Shown here: positions 48,330-56,104 of the stretch, in pieces | How positions within the stretch are numbered: the stretch's first letter is position 1 | How the letters are laid out: the number at the start of each line of letters is the position of its first letter | Source: Candidatus Desulfobacillus denitrificans | Lineage (GTDB): Bacteria; Pseudomonadota; Gammaproteobacteria; Burkholderiales; Rhodocyclaceae | Assembly: GCA_017347485.1 (NCBI GenBank) | Contig: AP021857.1 | Location: 1,054,001-1,118,000 of the forward strand | DNA length: 64,000 nucleotides | Direction: 5' to 3' | The notes under the pieces: model-generated | The model's database searches: none | What the model was told of the DNA's origin: nothing | The model's input: only the letters and a program-made list of their open reading frames with translations | Position numbers and translations under genes: made by a program

Positions 48330-48957
48330 GTGCGCCCGGCACGGGCGCACTCTTATGGGTGAAAGTCCCACCGTAAGTTGATTACAGCGAACGAAGCGAA
48401 GCGCAACTGCATGAGGGTGACCGATTGTGGGGAGGAGGCGTGGAGCGAAACTGCGAGCCGATGGACAAGAACCGGATAGAAGGCGTTGCCGAGCAGGGCG
48501 AGCGGGCACAATTCCGTGAAGCTCTTGTGATCAAGGCGAGGCGGCGTAAATCTGGCGGTTGTGCAGTGAAGGAGTGCGTTCTTACCCGGGGAGATCTCGC
48601 CTCATGGCTGAAAGGCCGACGTTGAAACACGGAGCGAGGAGTCAGCAGCGGCCATAGTAGCTGCCTGTATGGGGTGAAGGGCCAAAGGAATAGAAGGAGT
48701 TGCCCTGTGATTCTCGGGTTGGACGGTCTCAGATGTTCGCGCCAGCGAAGCTCGCCGATACGGTGAAGAGAGTGAAGCCCAAAACACTTCGGCAGGGAGA
48801 AACCAAACCCGGCGAATTAAAGACCAGCATCTTCAGGCGGCATGCAGGAACTGTCTCCTGCGAATCGACCTCAACTATTCCAACCGCCCGGTGCGGACCC
48901 GCATGCCGGGTGGTGTGGGAGGGGTCGGTCAGGTTCCCTGACCGCCCCTATCCCGAT
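48330..48957 (+). mobile_element. ORF-less group II intron
   Basis: A 628-base element with group II intron hallmarks. It opens with GTGCG (GUGYG consensus) in a 9-bp hairpin (48330-48350). Domain I-like sequence with GGGTGAAAGTCCC follows, then conserved-looking blocks before the usual ORF position (GTCAGCAGCGGCCATAGTAG). It ends in a domain V hairpin, a domain VI hairpin with a bulged A, and a terminal AT. The length is far below the roughly 2 kb of introns with a reverse transcriptase, and no maturase motifs are seen. It lies immediately downstream of a terminator hairpin, the site type used by group IIC introns, although class assignment is not proven. It could only move with a maturase supplied in trans. 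Confidence 0.8.
48883..48957 (+). other. Group II intron domains V and VI and 3' splice end
   Basis: Domain V is a 32-nt hairpin (48883-48914) with a 9-bp lower stem starting ACCGC, a 2-nt TG bulge (48904-48905) and a short upper stem. The catalytic triad would be CGC at positions 3-5. The tetraloop reads GACC instead of GNRA. Domain VI follows, with a stem GGTCAGG/CCTGACC and a candidate branch-point A at 48950, seven bases before the 3' end. Confidence 0.7.
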
Positions 48958-48958
48958 T

Positions 48959-49048
48959 TGGCGGAGAGAGAGGGATTCGAACCCTCGATACGTTTTACCG
49001 TATACACACTTTCCAGGCGTGCGCCTTCGACCACTCGGCCATCTCTCC
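48959..49048 (-). tRNA. tRNA-Ser (anticodon GGA)
   Basis: The minus strand folds as a class II tRNA of 90 nt with encoded CCA. The acceptor arm is GGAGAGA with TCTCTCC, the D-arm GCCGAGTGGTCGAAGGC, the anticodon loop CTGGAAA with anticodon GGA, a long variable arm and the T-arm GGTTCGAATCC. It reads UCC and UCU codons. Its 3' CCA end lies one base from the 3' end of the group II intron, which separates it from the rplI-side terminator. A TAGAAT -10-like box lies upstream at 49060-49065. Confidence 0.97.
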
Positions 49049-49178
49049 GGAAGGGGCGCATTCTAGCAGAAAGGGTAGGACGGCGCAGCGCCGCATCCCT
49101 CGTGGCCCTGCACGTCCAAGCATTCCCGACAGCCTCCAAATCATGCTGCGGGCCGCCCGGGGCGGCGTCTGATTGGGT

Positions 49179-49184
49179 TAAAAT
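49179..49184 (+). promoter_or_regulatory. -10 box of the SRP RNA promoter
   Basis: TAAAAT lies 5 bases before the proposed 5' end of the 4.5S RNA. The region 17 bases further upstream is GC-rich and has no good -35 box. Confidence 0.45.
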
Positions 49185-49189
49185 ACGGT

Positions 49190-49289
49190 GCGGCGGGTCT
49201 CCCCGCATTGCAGGGTGGTGAATCTGGTCAGGTCCGGAAGGAAGCAGCCACAGCCATTGACTGCAAGTGCCGGGGGTCAGGCTCGCCGC
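49190..49289 (+). ncRNA. ffs: 4.5S RNA of the signal recognition particle
   Basis: The sequence contains the universally conserved apical domain of bacterial SRP RNA (GGTCAGGTCCGGAAGGAAGC with the following AGCC), which binds Ffh. The ends pair over about 11 bases (GCGGCGGGTCT at 49190 with AGGCTCGCCGC at 49279-49289), giving a roughly 100-nt hairpin RNA. It directs ribosomes making membrane proteins to FtsY and the translocon. It lies just before dnaX, a conserved neighbourhood. Confidence 0.95.
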
Positions 49290-49319
49290 CCTTACTTCCC
49301 CCTCTGATAAAATTCACCC

Positions 49320-50906
49320 ATGAGTTATCAGGTCCTTGCGCGCAAGTGGCGCCCCCGCTCCTTCGAAACGCTGGTCGGGCAGGAGCATGTCGTGCGCGCC
49401 CTGACCCATGCCCTGGACCAGCAGCGGCTGCACCACGCCTACCTGTTCACCGGCACGCGCGGCGTCGGCAAGACCACCATCGCCCGCATCCTCGCCAAGG
49501 CCCTCAACTGCGAGAGCGGCATCACCTCCAGCCCCTGTGGCGCCTGCAGTGCCTGCCGGGAGATCGACGCCGGGCGCTTCGTGGACCTCATCGAGGTGGA
49601 TGCCGCGACCAACACCAAGGTCGACGAGATGCGCCAGCTCCTGGAGAACGCCATCTACGCACCGACGCGCGGCCGCTTCAAGGTGTATGTCATAGACGAA
49701 GTGCACATGCTGTCCACCTCGGCCTTCAATGCCATGCTGAAGACCCTGGAAGAGCCGCCCGAGCACATCAAGTTCATCCTCGCCACCACCGACCCGCAGA
49801 AGATTCCGGTGACGGTGCTCAGCCGCTGTCTGCAGTTCAACCTCAAGCAGATGCCGCCTGGCTACATCGTCGAGCATCTCTCGCGCGTCCTCGAGGCCGA
49901 GCAGGTGCCCTTCGAGCCGGCTGCCCTGCGCCACATCGCCAAGGGAGCCGCCGGCAGCATGCGCGACGCGCTGTCGCTGCTCGACCAGGCCATCGCCCAC
50001 GGCGCCGGCCGCATCGAGGAGACGGACGTGCGCGATATGCTCGGTACGGTGGGGGAGGACCACCTCTTCGCACTCCTGGACGCCCTTGCCGCGCGCGACG
50101 TACACGCCATGCTCGGCGTCGCCGCAGAGATGGACGCGCGCAGCCTGTCCTTCGATTCGGCCCTGCAGGAACTGGCCACCCAGTTGCACCGCATCGCCCT
50201 CGTGCAGTTCGCTCCAGAGGCTATCGTGGAGGAGGCCGAGCGCGCTCGCCTGGCCGCCTATGCCGGTCGCCTCGACGCGGAATTCCTGCAACTCTGCTAT
50301 CAGATTGCCATCAACGGCCGCAGCGACCTTGCGCTGGCGCCGGACGAGTATTCCGGCTTCCTCATGACGCTGCTGCGCCTGGTGGCCTTCAATCCGGAAA
50401 CGCCGCCGACGCTCGGTGCAGGCACGCCCGAACCTGCAGTGCGGGCACCCGCGCGGCCGGCGGCCGCCGCATCCGTTTCCCCGACTGTCTCGGCCGCGCC
50501 ACGGCCCGTCGGTACAGCCGCAGCAGCAGGCGACTGGCACGGCTTGCTGGCAGAGTTGAAGCTCGGTGGTATGGTGCGCGAACTGGCCCATCATTGCGAA
50601 CTGGCCGAGCGGTCCGAGACGGCCGTCAAGCTGCGCCTCGACCCGGCCCACAAGTCCCTGCTCATGAACAAGGCTCCGCAGGAGAAGCTGCAGGCCGCCC
50701 TGGCGACGCATTTCGGCCGTCCGCTCAAGTTGTCCATCGAGACCGGTGACCTGAATGGCGAGACGCCGGCACAGCGCGCAGAGAACACCCGCACCGAAAA
50801 GCAGAACCGGGCCATCGAATCGCTCGAGCAGGATGCCTTCGTGCGCGACATGATCGAGACCTTCGATGCCACCATCAACGAACAATCCATCAAGCCCCTG
50901 AACTGA
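49320..50906 (+). CDS. dnaX: DNA polymerase III subunit tau (DnaX)
   Basis: DnaX is the clamp-loader ATPase of the replicative polymerase. The 528-residue protein has Walker [13 protein letters not shown] (about residues 43-54), a four-cysteine zinc site (CESG..CGACSAC, about residues 63-78), DEVHMLS and the sensor LSRC. A Pro/Ala-rich linker and a C-terminal tau domain follow. I saw no A-rich frameshift site for a gamma form. ybaB and recR follow, the usual dnaX-ybaB-recR order. Confidence 0.96.
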   Translation: MSYQVLARKWRPRSFETLVGQEHVVRALTHALDQQRLHHAYLFTGTRGVGKTTIARILAKALNCESGITSSPCGACSACREIDAGRFVDLIEVDAATNTKVDEMRQLLENAIYAPTRGRFKVYVIDEVHMLSTSAFNAMLKTLEEPPEHIKFILATTDPQKIPVTVLSRCLQFNLKQMPPGYIVEHLSRVLEAEQVPFEPAALRHIAKGAAGSMRDALSLLDQAIAHGAGRIEETDVRDMLGTVGEDHLFALLDALAARDVHAMLGVAAEMDARSLSFDSALQELATQLHRIALVQFAPEAIVEEAERARLAAYAGRLDAEFLQLCYQIAINGRSDLALAPDEYSGFLMTLLRLVAFNPETPPTLGAGTPEPAVRAPARPAAAASVSPTVSAAPRPVGTAAAAGDWHGLLAELKLGGMVRELAHHCELAERSETAVKLRLDPAHKSLLMNKAPQEKLQAALATHFGRPLKLSIETGDLNGETPAQRAENTRTEKQNRAIESLEQDAFVRDMIETFDATINEQSIKPLN

Positions 50907-50926
50907 ACGCAAGCGGAGAACTGAAC

Positions 50927-51253
50927 ATGATGAAAGGCGGACTCGCCGGCCTGATGAAGCAGGCCCAGCAGATGCAGGAGAACATGAAGAAGGCGCAGGA
51001 GCAGCTCGCTGCCATCGAGGTCGAGGGCCAGGCCGGCGCCGGCCTCGTCAAGGTGGTGATGACCTGCAAGCACGACGTGCGCCGCATCAGCATCGACCCC
51101 TCCCTGCTCGCCGACGACAAGGAAATGCTGGAGGATCTCGTCGCCGCTGCGGTGAACGATGCCGTGCGCCGCGTCGAGGCGACGGTGGCCGAGAAGATGA
51201 GCGGCTTCACTGCAGGCCTCAACCTGCCGCCTGGGATGAAGCTGCCGTTCTGA
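50927..51253 (+). CDS. YbaB/EbfC family nucleoid-associated protein
   Basis: A 108-residue protein of the YbaB/EbfC family, which forms dimers that bind DNA and affects nucleoid organisation. It starts [27 protein letters not shown] and ends with the family motif [17 protein letters not shown] second ATG one codon later is equally possible. The stop overlaps the recR start (TGATG). Confidence 0.95.
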   Translation: MMKGGLAGLMKQAQQMQENMKKAQEQLAAIEVEGQAGAGLVKVVMTCKHDVRRISIDPSLLADDKEMLEDLVAAAVNDAVRRVEATVAEKMSGFTAGLNLPPGMKLPF

Positions 51254-51849
51254 TGGCGCTGCCCACCGCCCTCGAGGAACTCGTCGAGGCCCTGCGCTGC
51301 CTGCCAGGCGTCGGGCCGAAATCGGCGCAGCGCATGGCCTATCATCTGCTGCAGCGCGACCAGAAGGGTGCACAGCGTCTGGCTGCGTCGCTGGAGCACG
51401 CCGTGGCGGTGCTGCGTCATTGCGACCGCTGCAACGCCTTCAGCGAAAGCGAAGTCTGCGAGCGCTGCGCCTCGCCGCGCCGGGACGCCTCCCTGTTATG
51501 CGTGGTCGAAATGCCGGCCGACCTCAACATGATGGAACAGACCCATGCCTACCAAGGCATGTACTACGTCCTCATGGGCCATATTTCTCCGCTCGACGGC
51601 ATCGGTCCGAAGGAACTGCGCCTCGAGCGCCTTCTGGCGCGTGCCTGCGACGGCGTTGTGAAGGAGGTCATCCTCGCCACCAACTTCACCAACGAGGGCG
51701 AGGCCACTGCCCATTACCTTGGCGAGATGCTGCGCGCGCGAGGCCTGAAAGTGACCCGCATCGCCCGCGGCCTGCCCGTCGGTGGCGAGATTGAGCACAC
51801 CGATGCCGGCACCATTGCCCAGGCGCTGATCGAGCGCCGCATTCTCTGA
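51253..51849 (+). CDS. recR: Recombination protein RecR
   Basis: RecR acts with RecO and RecF to load RecA on gapped DNA. The 198-residue protein has a helix-hairpin-helix ([17 protein letters not shown]), a four-Cys zinc finger ([16 protein letters not shown], about residues 57-72), and a Toprim domain with [12 protein letters not shown]. It is the last gene of the dnaX cluster. Confidence 0.97.
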   Translation: MALPTALEELVEALRCLPGVGPKSAQRMAYHLLQRDQKGAQRLAASLEHAVAVLRHCDRCNAFSESEVCERCASPRRDASLLCVVEMPADLNMMEQTHAYQGMYYVLMGHISPLDGIGPKELRLERLLARACDGVVKEVILATNFTNEGEATAHYLGEMLRARGLKVTRIARGLPVGGEIEHTDAGTIAQALIERRIL

Positions 51850-51915
51850 TTTTCCGTTCCCGGACCCCGAGGCCTTGCCGAGCCGGGGTGTTCTGGCCCG
51901 CCCCGACGTGGAACT

Positions 51916-51975
51916 GGCCAGGCCTGTGTCCAATGCCGGTGCCTGGCCGGAAACCCAGTACTGGCGCGGGTTTCC
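51916..51975. repeat. Two adjacent inverted repeats between recR and petA
   Basis: GGCCAGGC/GCCTGGCC (51916-51923 with 51941-51948) and GGAAACCC/GGGTTTCC (51949-51956 with 51968-51975) form two consecutive potential 8-bp hairpins. No T run follows on either strand, so classical terminators are unlikely. They lie just upstream of the petA promoter. Confidence 0.4.
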
Positions 51976-51985
51976 GCGGTTTTGC

Positions 51986-52015
51986 TTCCAATTGCCATTG
52001 ATTTTTATGTATAAT
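51986..52015 (+). promoter_or_regulatory. Promoter of the petABC operon
   Basis: A perfect -10 box TATAAT (52010-52015) is preceded after 18 bases by TTCCAA (51986-51991). It is placed about 45 bases before the petA start in an AT-rich stretch that contrasts with the surrounding GC-rich DNA. Confidence 0.55.
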
Positions 52016-52058
52016 CTTCAAGTTTTGGATTCGGGCATTTCTTCAGGAAATCGATGCC

Positions 52059-52655
52059 ATGAGCAGCAGTGAAAAAAAGGTCGATTGCGCCAGGCGGAAC
52101 CTGGTGTTCGCCTCCGCGGCCGTGGGGGGCGTTGCGACCGTCGCGACGGCGGTGCCTTTCCTGGCCAGCATGGCGCCTTCGGAACGTGCCAAGGCAGCCG
52201 GTGCGCCGGTCGAGGCCGACATCAGCAAGCTCGCCCCGGGCGAGATGATGCGCGTCGAATGGCGCGGCAAGCCGGTGTGGATCCTCCACCGCACCAAGGA
52301 GATGCTTGAAACCCTGAAGAAAACCGACGCCCTGGTCGCCGATCCGGCGTCAAAGCGCCCCATGCAACCGGATTACATCAAGGGGGATAGCCGTTCAATC
52401 AAGCCGGAATACCTCGTCGTCGTCGGCATCTGCACCCACCTCGGTTGCTCGCCGACGGACAAATTCCAGAAGGGCGCCGAGTCCGGCATCGCCTCCGACT
52501 GGCCGGGCGGCTTCCTTTGCCCCTGCCACGGTTCGACCTTCGACTTGTCCGGCCGCGTGTACAAGAACAAGCCGGCGCCGGATAACCTGGAAGTGCCGCC
52601 GCACTATTACTTGTCCGACATGCGCATCCTGATCGGCGAAGACAAGAAGGCATAA
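52059..52655 (+). CDS. petA: Ubiquinol-cytochrome c reductase Rieske iron-sulfur subunit
   Basis: The Rieske protein transfers electrons from ubiquinol to cytochrome c1 in the bc1 complex. The 198-residue protein has an N-terminal membrane anchor with a twin-arginine-like ARRNLVF opening, a flexible Ala-rich hinge, and the [2Fe-2S] ligands in CTHLGC and CPCHGS (about residues 126-160). petB and petC follow directly, forming the complete bc1 operon. Confidence 0.96.
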   Translation: MSSSEKKVDCARRNLVFASAAVGGVATVATAVPFLASMAPSERAKAAGAPVEADISKLAPGEMMRVEWRGKPVWILHRTKEMLETLKKTDALVADPASKRPMQPDYIKGDSRSIKPEYLVVVGICTHLGCSPTDKFQKGAESGIASDWPGGFLCPCHGSTFDLSGRVYKNKPAPDNLEVPPHYYLSDMRILIGEDKKA

Positions 52656-52668
52656 GGGGACGCAAGTC

Positions 52669-53967
52669 ATGTCCAGCACCAATTTCGAGAAATACAAGTC
52701 GGACGGCTCGCTCGCGGGAAACGTCCTCGAATGGGTCGACGCCCGCTTCCCGTTGACGGCGAACTGGAAAGGCCACCTGTCCGAGTACTACGCGCCGAAG
52801 AACTTCAACTTCTGGTATTTTTTCGGATCCCTCGCCCTGCTGGTGTTGGTGATGCAGATCGTTACCGGCATCTTCCTGGTGATGCACTACAAGCCGGACG
52901 CCTCCCTCAACGCCGCCGGCGTGCCGGTGGCCTTCGCCAGCGTCGAGTACATCATGCGCGACGTGCCGTGGGGCTGGCTGATCCGCTACATGCATGCCAC
53001 GGGGGCTTCGGCCTTCTTCGTCGTGGTCTACCTGCACATGTTCCGCGCCATGCTCTACGGCTCCTACCGCAAGCCGCGCGAGCTGCTGTGGATCTTCGGC
53101 GTCTTCATCTACTTGTGCCTGATGGCCGAAGCCTTCGCCGGCTATCTGCTGCCCTGGGGCCAGATGTCGTTCTGGGGCGCCCAAGTAATCCTCAACCTGT
53201 TCTCCGCCATTCCCTTCGTCGGCGACGACCTGGCCCTGTGGATCCGTGGCGACTACGTGATTGCCGATGCCACGCTGAACCGCATGTTCGCCTTCCATGT
53301 CATCGCCATTCCGTTGGCGCTGATCGGTCTCGTCGCCGCACACATCCTGGCGCTGCACGAGGTCGGCTCGAACAACCCGGACGGCATCGAGATCAAGGCC
53401 AAGAAGGACGAGAAAGGCATCCCCCTCGACGGCATCCCCTTCCATCCGTACTACACGGTGAAGGACATCGTCGGTGTGGTGGTGTTCCTGATGGTCTTCT
53501 CCATCATCGTTTTCTTCGCGCCCGAGATGGGCGGCTACTTCCTCGAATTCAACAATTTCATTCCGGCCGATCCGCTGGTGACGCCGCCGCACATCGCCCC
53601 GGTGTGGTACTTCACGCCGTTCTATTCGATCCTGCGCGCCAACACGGTGAACTTCTTCTGGATCGACGCCAAGCTGTGGGGTGTGATCTTCATGGGCCTC
53701 GGCGTGATGATCCTGTTCTTCCTGCCTTGGCTGGACCGCAGCCCGGCAAAATCGATTCGCTACCGCGGGCCGATCTACAAGGGCGCGCTGGCTGTTTTCG
53801 TCGTCGCCTTCGTCATCCTCGGCTATCTCGGCATGCAGGCGCCGACGCCGGCCTACACGCTTGTCTCGCAGATCTGCACGGTCATCTACTTCCTGTTCTT
53901 CCTGCTCATGCCCTGGTACACGCGCATCGACAAGTGCAAGCCGGAGCCGGAAAGGGTGACGCAATGA
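52669..53967 (+). CDS. petB: Cytochrome b of the bc1 complex
   Basis: The membrane core of the bc1 complex, 432 residues, with about eight to nine membrane helices. Heme b ligands are in the helix containing HATGASAFFVVVYLHMFRA and the later FAFHVIAIPLALIGLVAAH. The PEWY-like quinol-site region differs (a PADPLVTPPHIAPVWYF stretch), as is usual for betaproteobacteria. The stop overlaps petC by ATGA. Confidence 0.96.
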   Translation: MSSTNFEKYKSDGSLAGNVLEWVDARFPLTANWKGHLSEYYAPKNFNFWYFFGSLALLVLVMQIVTGIFLVMHYKPDASLNAAGVPVAFASVEYIMRDVPWGWLIRYMHATGASAFFVVVYLHMFRAMLYGSYRKPRELLWIFGVFIYLCLMAEAFAGYLLPWGQMSFWGAQVILNLFSAIPFVGDDLALWIRGDYVIADATLNRMFAFHVIAIPLALIGLVAAHILALHEVGSNNPDGIEIKAKKDEKGIPLDGIPFHPYYTVKDIVGVVVFLMVFSIIVFFAPEMGGYFLEFNNFIPADPLVTPPHIAPVWYFTPFYSILRANTVNFFWIDAKLWGVIFMGLGVMILFFLPWLDRSPAKSIRYRGPIYKGALAVFVVAFVILGYLGMQAPTPAYTLVSQICTVIYFLFFLLMPWYTRIDKCKPEPERVTQ

Positions 53968-54686
53968 GAATGACCATGCTCAAGAAATTTCTCATTGCGG
54001 CCCTGTTTGTACCGCTCGCCGTCCTCGCCAGCGAAGGCGTCAAGCTCGACCGCGCGCCCGACCGCTCGACCGATCAGGCCGCCCTGCAGAATGGCGCCAA
54101 GCTGTTCGTAAACAACTGCCTGAACTGCCATGGGGCAAGCTTCATACGCTACAACCGCCTCAAGGACATCGGCCTCACCGAGCAGCAGATCAAGGATAAC
54201 TTAATGTTCACCGCCGAGAAGATCGGCGAGCCGATGGGCATCTCGATGTCGCGCAAGGACGCCAAGGAATTCTTCGGCGCCTGGCCGCCCGACCTGTCCC
54301 TGATCGCCCGCTCGCGCGCCTCCGAGTCCGGCAGCGGGGCCGACTGGTTGTACACCTACCTGCGGGGCTTCTACCGCGACGAGACCCGACCGACTGGCTG
54401 GAACAATATCGCCTTTCCCAGCGTCGGCATGCCCCATGTGCTATGGGAACTGCAGGGCGAGCAGGTCATGGGCGCCGAACACAAATTGACCCTGGCCAGG
54501 CCAGGCAAGCTTTCGTCGAAGGAATTCGACGACGCCGTCGGCGACCTCGTCGCCTTCCTGGTCTGGATGGGCGAGCCGCAGGCGCAGTTCCGCAAGCAGC
54601 TCGGCGTCGCCGTGCTGCTGTTCCTCGGCGTGTTCTTCATCGTCGCCTATGCGATGAAGCGCGCGTTCTGGAAAGATATCCACTAA
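53964..54686 (+). CDS. petC: Cytochrome c1 of the bc1 complex
   Basis: Cytochrome c1 receives electrons from the Rieske protein. The 240-residue protein has a signal peptide (about 1-22), one heme c site CLNCH (about residues 52-56), the axial Met region near the FPSVGMPHVLWE motif, and a C-terminal membrane anchor (about 213-232). ATG 53964 overlaps the petB stop. The encoded mature protein would sit in the periplasm anchored to the inner membrane. Confidence 0.95.
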   Translation: MRMTMLKKFLIAALFVPLAVLASEGVKLDRAPDRSTDQAALQNGAKLFVNNCLNCHGASFIRYNRLKDIGLTEQQIKDNLMFTAEKIGEPMGISMSRKDAKEFFGAWPPDLSLIARSRASESGSGADWLYTYLRGFYRDETRPTGWNNIAFPSVGMPHVLWELQGEQVMGAEHKLTLARPGKLSSKEFDDAVGDLVAFLVWMGEPQAQFRKQLGVAVLLFLGVFFIVAYAMKRAFWKDIH

Positions 54687-54791
54687 CTCACTGCAAGGAC
54701 AGCCATGCAGTTCCTCGGCCATCGTGATTTCAACGCACCGCGCGTCCGCCGCGTGGTGCGTGATGCCGATTATTCCTGGAGCGGGAACACC

Positions 54792-55388
54792 ATGATGACT
54801 CTGTATTCGGGCACGACCTGCCCGTTCAGCCACCGCTGCCGGATCGTCCTCTACGAAAAGGGGATGGACTTCCAGGTAATCGACGTCGACCTCTTCAACA
54901 AGCCGGAGGACATCGCCGTCATCAACCCCTACAACCGCGTGCCGGTGCTGGTCGACCGCGACCTCGTGCTCTATGAGGCCAACATCATCAACGAATACAT
55001 CGACGAGCGCTTCCCGCATCCGCAGCTGATGCCGCCCGATCCGATCATGCGTGCACGCGCGCGTCAGTTGCTGTTCACCTTCGAGCAGGAGCTGTTCAGC
55101 CACATCGAGACGCTGGAAAAGAACCTCAAGGCCGCCGAGAAGGCCCGCATCCATGTGCGCGACCGCCTCTCCGAACTGGCACCGGTGTTCAACAAGCAGA
55201 AGTTCATGCTGGGCGAGGAGTTCTCCATGCTCGATGTCGCCATCGCGCCGCTGCTTTGGCGCCTCGACCACTACGGCATCGAGTTGCCGAAGACCGCCGC
55301 GCCGCTGATGAAGTACGCCGAACGCATCTTCAGCCGCCAGGGCTTCATCGATGCCCTGACCCCCTCCGAGAAGGTGATGCGCCGCTAG
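54792..55388 (+). CDS. sspA: Stringent starvation protein A
   Basis: SspA is a glutathione-S-transferase-fold protein that binds RNA polymerase and alters transcription under starvation. The 198-residue protein has the N-terminal thioredoxin-like part (MMTLYSGTTCPFSHRCRIVL) and the helical C-terminal domain. ATG 54792 with GGAG 10 bases upstream is preferred; the frame opens at 54705 but the extra 29 residues are not conserved. It lies between petC and sspB, an arrangement typical of betaproteobacteria. Confidence 0.92.
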   Translation: MMTLYSGTTCPFSHRCRIVLYEKGMDFQVIDVDLFNKPEDIAVINPYNRVPVLVDRDLVLYEANIINEYIDERFPHPQLMPPDPIMRARARQLLFTFEQELFSHIETLEKNLKAAEKARIHVRDRLSELAPVFNKQKFMLGEEFSMLDVAIAPLLWRLDHYGIELPKTAAPLMKYAERIFSRQGFIDALTPSEKVMRR

Positions 55389-55420
55389 CGCGGCTCGCGC
55401 GCCTTGACGGCGCTAAGTTC

Positions 55421-55837
55421 ATGAGCGTCGCCTCCACCAAGCCCTACCTGCTGCGCGCCCTCCACGAGTGGTGCGTGGATCAGGGCTTCACGCCCTACAT
55501 TTCGGTGCAGGTCGACGCTGGCACCCTGGTGCCGCGCCAGTACGTGCGCGACGGCCAGATCGTGCTCAACCTCGGTGCCGAAGCCGTGCAGAACCTGCAC
55601 CTGGGCAACGACCTCATCACCTGCCAGGCCCGTTTCGGCGGCGTCGCGCAGTCGCTCTCCATCCCCGTCGGCAACGTCGCCGCCATCTATGCCCGCGAGA
55701 ACGGGCAGGGCATGGCCTTCGAGGTCGGCGAGTCAGCCGAAGGAGCAGCCATCCCGCCGGAAGAAGCCACCCCGGAAGCGCCCGAACCCCCGCCTACCGA
55801 TACCCCGCCCCGGCCGCATCTCACCCGCGTCAAGTAG
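55421..55837 (+). CDS. sspB: ClpXP specificity adaptor SspB
   Basis: SspB tethers ssrA-tagged proteins to the ClpXP protease. The 138-residue protein has the substrate-binding beta-fold (YLLRALHEWCVDQGFTPYI to IPVGNVAAIYARENGQGM) and a Pro/Glu-rich linker. It ends in a short basic PHLTRVK segment, the ClpX-binding tail. ATG 55421 lies 32 bases after sspA. A 9-bp inverted repeat spans its stop codon. Confidence 0.93.
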   Translation: MSVASTKPYLLRALHEWCVDQGFTPYISVQVDAGTLVPRQYVRDGQIVLNLGAEAVQNLHLGNDLITCQARFGGVAQSLSIPVGNVAAIYARENGQGMAFEVGESAEGAAIPPEEATPEAPEPPPTDTPPRPHLTRVK

Positions 55838-55885
55838 TAGCTAGACTTTCGCTTCGAGTGTTTGATTCTGTCAAGAAGCTACTAC
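55834..55885 (+). repeat. Inverted repeat spanning the sspB stop codon
   Basis: GTAGTAGCT (55834-55842) and AGCTACTAC (55877-55885) are perfect 9-bp inverted repeats 34 bases apart. They enclose the 3' end of sspB and could fold in its mRNA. No T run follows. Confidence 0.5.
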
Positions 55886-55957
55886 CAATGCGTGACGCAA
55901 TTCACGGATTTTTTCCGCCGGCCCGCCTAGGATTCGTTCCAGCAAGTGAGTCGTTGT

Positions 55958-56104
55958 CCCTCCTGGCTCAGGGAGGGCGGCAGGATGGAACCGGAATCCC
56001 CGGATCGCGCAGCGCCTGTAAGCATGGCGGCCGGGCAGGCGGCGGCGGGGATCTCCGGGTTGAGGAAGCACGGAAGGCGCGAGGTGAAAGCCCCGCGCCT
56101 TTTT
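55958..56104 (+). ncRNA. Candidate structured RNA element or sspB 3' UTR
   Basis: The plus strand can fold into an ordered set of helices: a hairpin CCCTCC/GGAGGG (55958-55977), an 11-bp long-range helix CCGGA-ATCCCC (55991-56001) with GGGGAT-C-TCCGG (56047-56058), an inner GCCTG/CAGGC pair, and a final terminator hairpin. No known riboswitch or RNA family was recognised. It may be an independent small RNA or the structured 3' end of the sspAB transcript. Short open frames on the opposite strand lack support. Confidence 0.4.
56074..56104 (+). terminator. Terminator of the sspB-side transcript
   Basis: AAGGCGCG (56074-56081) pairs with CGCGCCTT (56094-56101) around a 12-base loop and is followed by T residues overlapping the cysG 3' end. 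It points to a plus-strand transcript ending here, convergent with cysG. Confidence 0.8.

Noticed and set aside
48700-49221. A 173-codon plus-strand frame across the intron and tRNA-Ser
   Set aside because: It runs through intron domains V/VI and antisense to tRNA-Ser and has no reverse transcriptase motif. It is better explained as intron RNA plus tRNA sequence.
49320-50906. Programmed frameshift in dnaX producing a gamma subunit
   Set aside because: No A-rich slippery heptamer followed by a stem-loop was seen in the region where the gamma form would end.
55930-56104. Cobalamin or other known riboswitch near cysG
   Set aside because: The conserved B12-box and other family sequences are absent, and the element lies downstream of the cysG 3' end on the opposite strand, so it cannot be a leader of cysG.
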